The notes under the pieces are model-generated. The model searched no databases. It was not told where the DNA came from and saw only the letters and a program-made list of their open reading frames with translations. The position numbers were made by a program, and so were the translations under genes. A stretch of DNA of 37,128 bases from Bacteroidales bacterium. GTDB lineage: Bacteria; Bacteroidota; Bacteroidia; Bacteroidales; VadinHA17. Shown piece by piece: positions 34,398-37,128 of this stretch. Every line of letters begins with the position of its first letter. The first letter of the stretch is position 1. Where the stretch lies: assembly GCA_025454775.1 (NCBI GenBank), contig JALONU010000038.1, forward strand, positions 1 through 37,128, in the 5' to 3' direction.

Positions 34398-35729
34398 TTA
34401 TAATAGTTTACTGGCTAGTTCGGCGAGGAAGCTTCTTTCTCCCTTCACGAGGTTTACATGCGCAAATATATCCTGTTTCTTCATCTTGTCGGACAGGTAA
34501 CTGAGACCGTTTGATGCAGTGTCGAGGTAAGGTGAGTCAATCTGTTCGATGTCGCCCGTGAAGACCATTTTTGTTCCCTCTCCCGCGCGGGTAATTATCG
34601 TTTTTATCTCGTGCGGGGTCAGGTTCTGGGCCTCGTCGACGATGAAAAAGATGCTGGAAAGGCTTCTTCCCCTGATATATGCAAGCGGTGTTATAACAAG
34701 CTTTTCCTCCTTCACCATGTCGTTGATACGTATGAATTCCGGGCTCTGGTGACTGAATTTATGTTTGATTACTGTAAGATTGTCGTACAGCGGCTGCATA
34801 TAGGGATCCATTTTTTCCTTTACGTCTCCCGGAAGGAAGCCCAGGTCGCGGTTGGCGAGAGGGACGATGGGCCTTGCCAGGAAGATCTGCTTGTACCTTT
34901 TATGCTGTGCCAGCGCTGCTGCAAGGGCCAGGAGGGTTTTTCCCGTTCCTGCCTTACCGGTGAGGGAGACAAGCTGGATATCGGGATTAGCGAGGGCTTC
35001 CAGTGCGAAAGTCTGCTCCGCGTTCCTCGGGTCGATGCCGTAGGTGGTTTGTTTTATTACCCTGTTAAGGTTCCTGCTTACAGGGTTATAGTGTGCCAGG
35101 GCGCTCGATCCGTTGTTCTTCATGATGAAAAACTGATGTCCTTTAAGGTCGGGCTCAATTTTAAATTCTTCTGCAGGAACTCCTTCGGGAACCTCGTAAA
35201 GCTTGCTTATCAGCTCCTGGTTCACACCTTCCATTATTTTTATTCCCTTGTAGAGGTCGTCGATATTGGCAACCTTGTCGTTCTCATAGTCCTGTGCAAT
35301 TATCCCGAGCGACTTGGCCTTCATCCGGAGGTTTATGTCCTTCGATATCAGGACTACGGTTTTATCCTTGTTTGAACTGCAAACGTAATCGGCAATTGCC
35401 AGTATCCTGTGGTCGGGGGTGCGTTCAGGGAATGCCACGCTTACCTTTTGTGAAAAATCCTTTGTTTCGATATGAAGGTTGCCTAGGTTTTCCCCGAGAG
35501 GAATGTTGGCGGTAAGGAGCATGTCGCCCGAGAGCTTGTCAAGCTCCCTTGTGAATTCCCTTGCATGGAAGTTGATGAGATCATTCCCCCTCTTGAATTT
35601 ATCAAGCTCTTCGAGGACCACTATAGGTATGATAACATCATTTTCCTCGAAGTTGTAAATGCATTTATAGTCGTGGAGAAGAACGTTGGTATCGATTATG
35701 AATAATTTCCTGTTGTGTTTCTTCGTCAT
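34398..35729 (-). CDS. PIN domain plus PhoH-like ATPase
   Basis: PIN N-terminus KLFIIDTNVLLHD; PhoH SLTGKAGTGKTLLALAAAL, LARPIVPLANRDLGFLPGDVKEKMDPYMQPLYDNL, FFIVDEAQNLTPHEIKTIITRAGEGTKMVFTGDIEQIDSPYLD. Confidence 0.95.
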   Translation of the reverse strand: MTKKHNRKLFIIDTNVLLHDYKCIYNFEENDVIIPIVVLEELDKFKRGNDLINFHAREFTRELDKLSGDMLLTANIPLGENLGNLHIETKDFSQKVSVAFPERTPDHRILAIADYVCSSNKDKTVVLISKDINLRMKAKSLGIIAQDYENDKVANIDDLYKGIKIMEGVNQELISKLYEVPEGVPAEEFKIEPDLKGHQFFIMKNNGSSALAHYNPVSRNLNRVIKQTTYGIDPRNAEQTFALEALANPDIQLVSLTGKAGTGKTLLALAAALAQHKRYKQIFLARPIVPLANRDLGFLPGDVKEKMDPYMQPLYDNLTVIKHKFSHQSPEFIRINDMVKEEKLVITPLAYIRGRSLSSIFFIVDEAQNLTPHEIKTIITRAGEGTKMVFTGDIEQIDSPYLDTASNGLSYLSDKMKKQDIFAHVNLVKGERSFLAELASKLL

Positions 35730-35782
35730 CCTGTAAATAGTTAAAGTACAATTTGTTACGTTCCGCCGCAGTTTGTATTTTT

Positions 35783-35826
35783 CAGCCTGTAAAATTAACT
35801 AAATTATTGCCATAATTTGCAGGCTG
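35783..35826. repeat. Inverted repeat in the phoH-like / folC divergent intergenic region
   Basis: CAGCCTGTAAA (35783-35793) and TTTGCAGGCTG (35816-35826), 22-nt spacer; 11-bp arms with one T-G wobble. Confidence 0.55.
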
Positions 35827-35905
35827 TTATTAAACATTGTTAATTTGTGAATAAATGATGAGGGCGGACTGCCCTGATCATGAAGCATAATCCCGAAAGA
35901 GACAT

Positions 35906-37128
35906 ATGACTTACGTACAGACCCTGGAATTCCTTTATTCGTGCCTTCCAGCCTACCACCGCATAGGCAGGGCTGCTTACAGGAATAACCTCGATAATAC
36001 AATTGCACTTGACGATTATTTCGGACATCCTCACAGGAATTACACTACCATACATGTTGCCGGGACCAACGGCAAGGGATCAGTATCGCATATGCTCGCA
36101 TCGGTTCTGCAGGAAGCAGGTTGGAAGACCGGACTTTATACATCTCCCCACCTGAAAGACTTCAGGGAGAGGATAAGGGTTAACGGAAGGATGATACCGA
36201 AGCATGAAATTACGGAGTTTGTCAGGAAGCACAGGGAAATCATTGATCAGCTCAAACCTTCATTCTTTGAACTCACTGTCGCCATGGCTTTTGATTATTT
36301 TGCGGCGGCGGGTATTGATGTGGCGGTAGTTGAAGTCGGACTCGGCGGCAGGCTCGACTCCACGAATATAATAAGTCCTGTCCTGTCGGTAATAACAAAT
36401 ATCGGGCACGATCATATGGACCTTCTTGGCGATACGATTGAGAAGGTTGCTGCAGAAAAAGCAGGAATAATTAAGCCCGGCACCCCGGTTGTCATCGGGG
36501 AGACACAGGTGGAAACCAAAGAGCTGTTTCGGGAAAAGGCAGCCTCGTCAGGATCGGAAATATGGTTTGCCGACTGTAATTTCTCATGCGTCCCGGGAGG
36601 GCTGAAAGCCGCGACCACCATGAGGAAATTTACTGTTAATTATTTAACAGAAGGCAGGATATTCAACGGTTCTACTCCCCTGGGCGGTGATTACCAGAAG
36701 AAGAATATTCAGACCCTGTTCCAGGCAGCCATGGTTCTGAAAGACAGGTTCAGGATAAGTGAAAAGAACATCAGTGATGGAATCAGGAAGGTGTTGAGGA
36801 ACACCGGATTACAGGGGAGGTGGCAGATAATTGGAAGGAATCCTCTCATAATCTGCGATACGGGGCACAACAGGGAGGGGCTTGAGTATGTGATGAAGCA
36901 GCTTCAGGGTGTTCCTGCAACGAGGCTTCATATGGTGATAGGTTTTGTGAGCGACAAGGACACATCCTCCATACTCCCGATGTTCCCGCGGAAAGCAGAA
37001 TACTATTTTACCAGGGCATCGGTACTGAGGGCTATGGATGAGAACGTCCTCCGTATGAAGGCAGCTGAATTCGGACTGACCGGTAATAGTTATCATACAG
37101 TAAATGAAGCTCTTGCAGCAGCCAGGGC
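35906..37128 (+). CDS. folC: Folylpolyglutamate synthase / dihydrofolate synthase (truncated by the right edge)
   Basis: Not in the ORF track because it runs off the edge; ATG at 35906, MTYVQTLEFLYSCLPAYHRIGRAAYRNNLDNTIALDDYFGHPHRNYTTIHVAGTNGKGSVSHMLASVLQEAGWKTGLYTSPHLKDFRERIRVNG. Confidence 0.93.
   Translation, partial: MTYVQTLEFLYSCLPAYHRIGRAAYRNNLDNTIALDDYFGHPHRNYTTIHVAGTNGKGSVSHMLASVLQEAGWKTGLYTSPHLKDFRERIRVNGRMIPKHEITEFVRKHREIIDQLKPSFFELTVAMAFDYFAAAGIDVAVVEVGLGGRLDSTNIISPVLSVITNIGHDHMDLLGDTIEKVAAEKAGIIKPGTPVVIGETQVETKELFREKAASSGSEIWFADCNFSCVPGGLKAATTMRKFTVNYLTEGRIFNGSTPLGGDYQKKNIQTLFQAAMVLKDRFRISEKNISDGIRKVLRNTGLQGRWQIIGRNPLIICDTGHNREGLEYVMKQLQGVPATRLHMVIGFVSDKDTSSILPMFPRKAEYYFTRASVLRAMDENVLRMKAAEFGLTGNSYHTVNEALAAAR

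Noticed and set aside
34611-35375. 254-aa plus-strand ORF
   Set aside because: Fully antisense to the PhoH-like gene; codon-bias shadow ORF.
35799-36055. Minus-strand ORFs upstream of folC
   Set aside because: Overlap the folC 5' end in antisense; no domain, likely chance.
1-37128. Search for CRISPR arrays, tRNAs, rRNAs, IS elements, integrases, toxin-antitoxin or defence genes
   Set aside because: None recognised by eye; gene content is core and intergenic gaps are short. A tRNAscan-SE/ISfinder/DefenseFinder run would settle this.

Overview
The window looks like a Bacteroidota (Bacteroidales-like) chromosomal segment. It is densely coding and mostly core genes: about 27 confident CDSs plus a few poorly characterised ones. 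I saw no rRNA, tRNA, CRISPR array, transposase, integrase or phage gene.

Main contents, left to right:
- a 2-oxoacid dehydrogenase E2, GT2, aminotransferase and recR operon, divergent from an SSS-family symporter
- a pair of small uncharacterised envelope proteins (DUF6048/DUF6452-like)
- a long-chain acyl-CoA synthetase and alaS
- two tandem M23 peptidases, a CapA-like protein, a MerR-like regulator, a Nif3-like protein and a zinc-ribbon protein
- an orphan long-form urocanate hydratase
- a type IX secretion (T9SS) locus: porV and porU (with ispF), a divergent PorP/SprF-like gene and gldJ, followed by murF
- a compact seven-gene minus-strand block: PhoH-like, DUF1080, mtaB, inositol monophosphatase, LpxL-like acyltransferase, GT2, metallophosphoesterase
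- the start of folC

The T9SS locus is the most distinctive biology, but T9SS is a known system. I found no convincing undescribed multi-gene system. The less explained items are non-coding inverted repeats in divergent intergenic regions (recR/symporter, porU/porP-like, phoH/folC), near-leaderless Bacteroidota-type promoters, and several tight or overlapping gene junctions. All family calls come from reading the translated ORFs; no database search was run.
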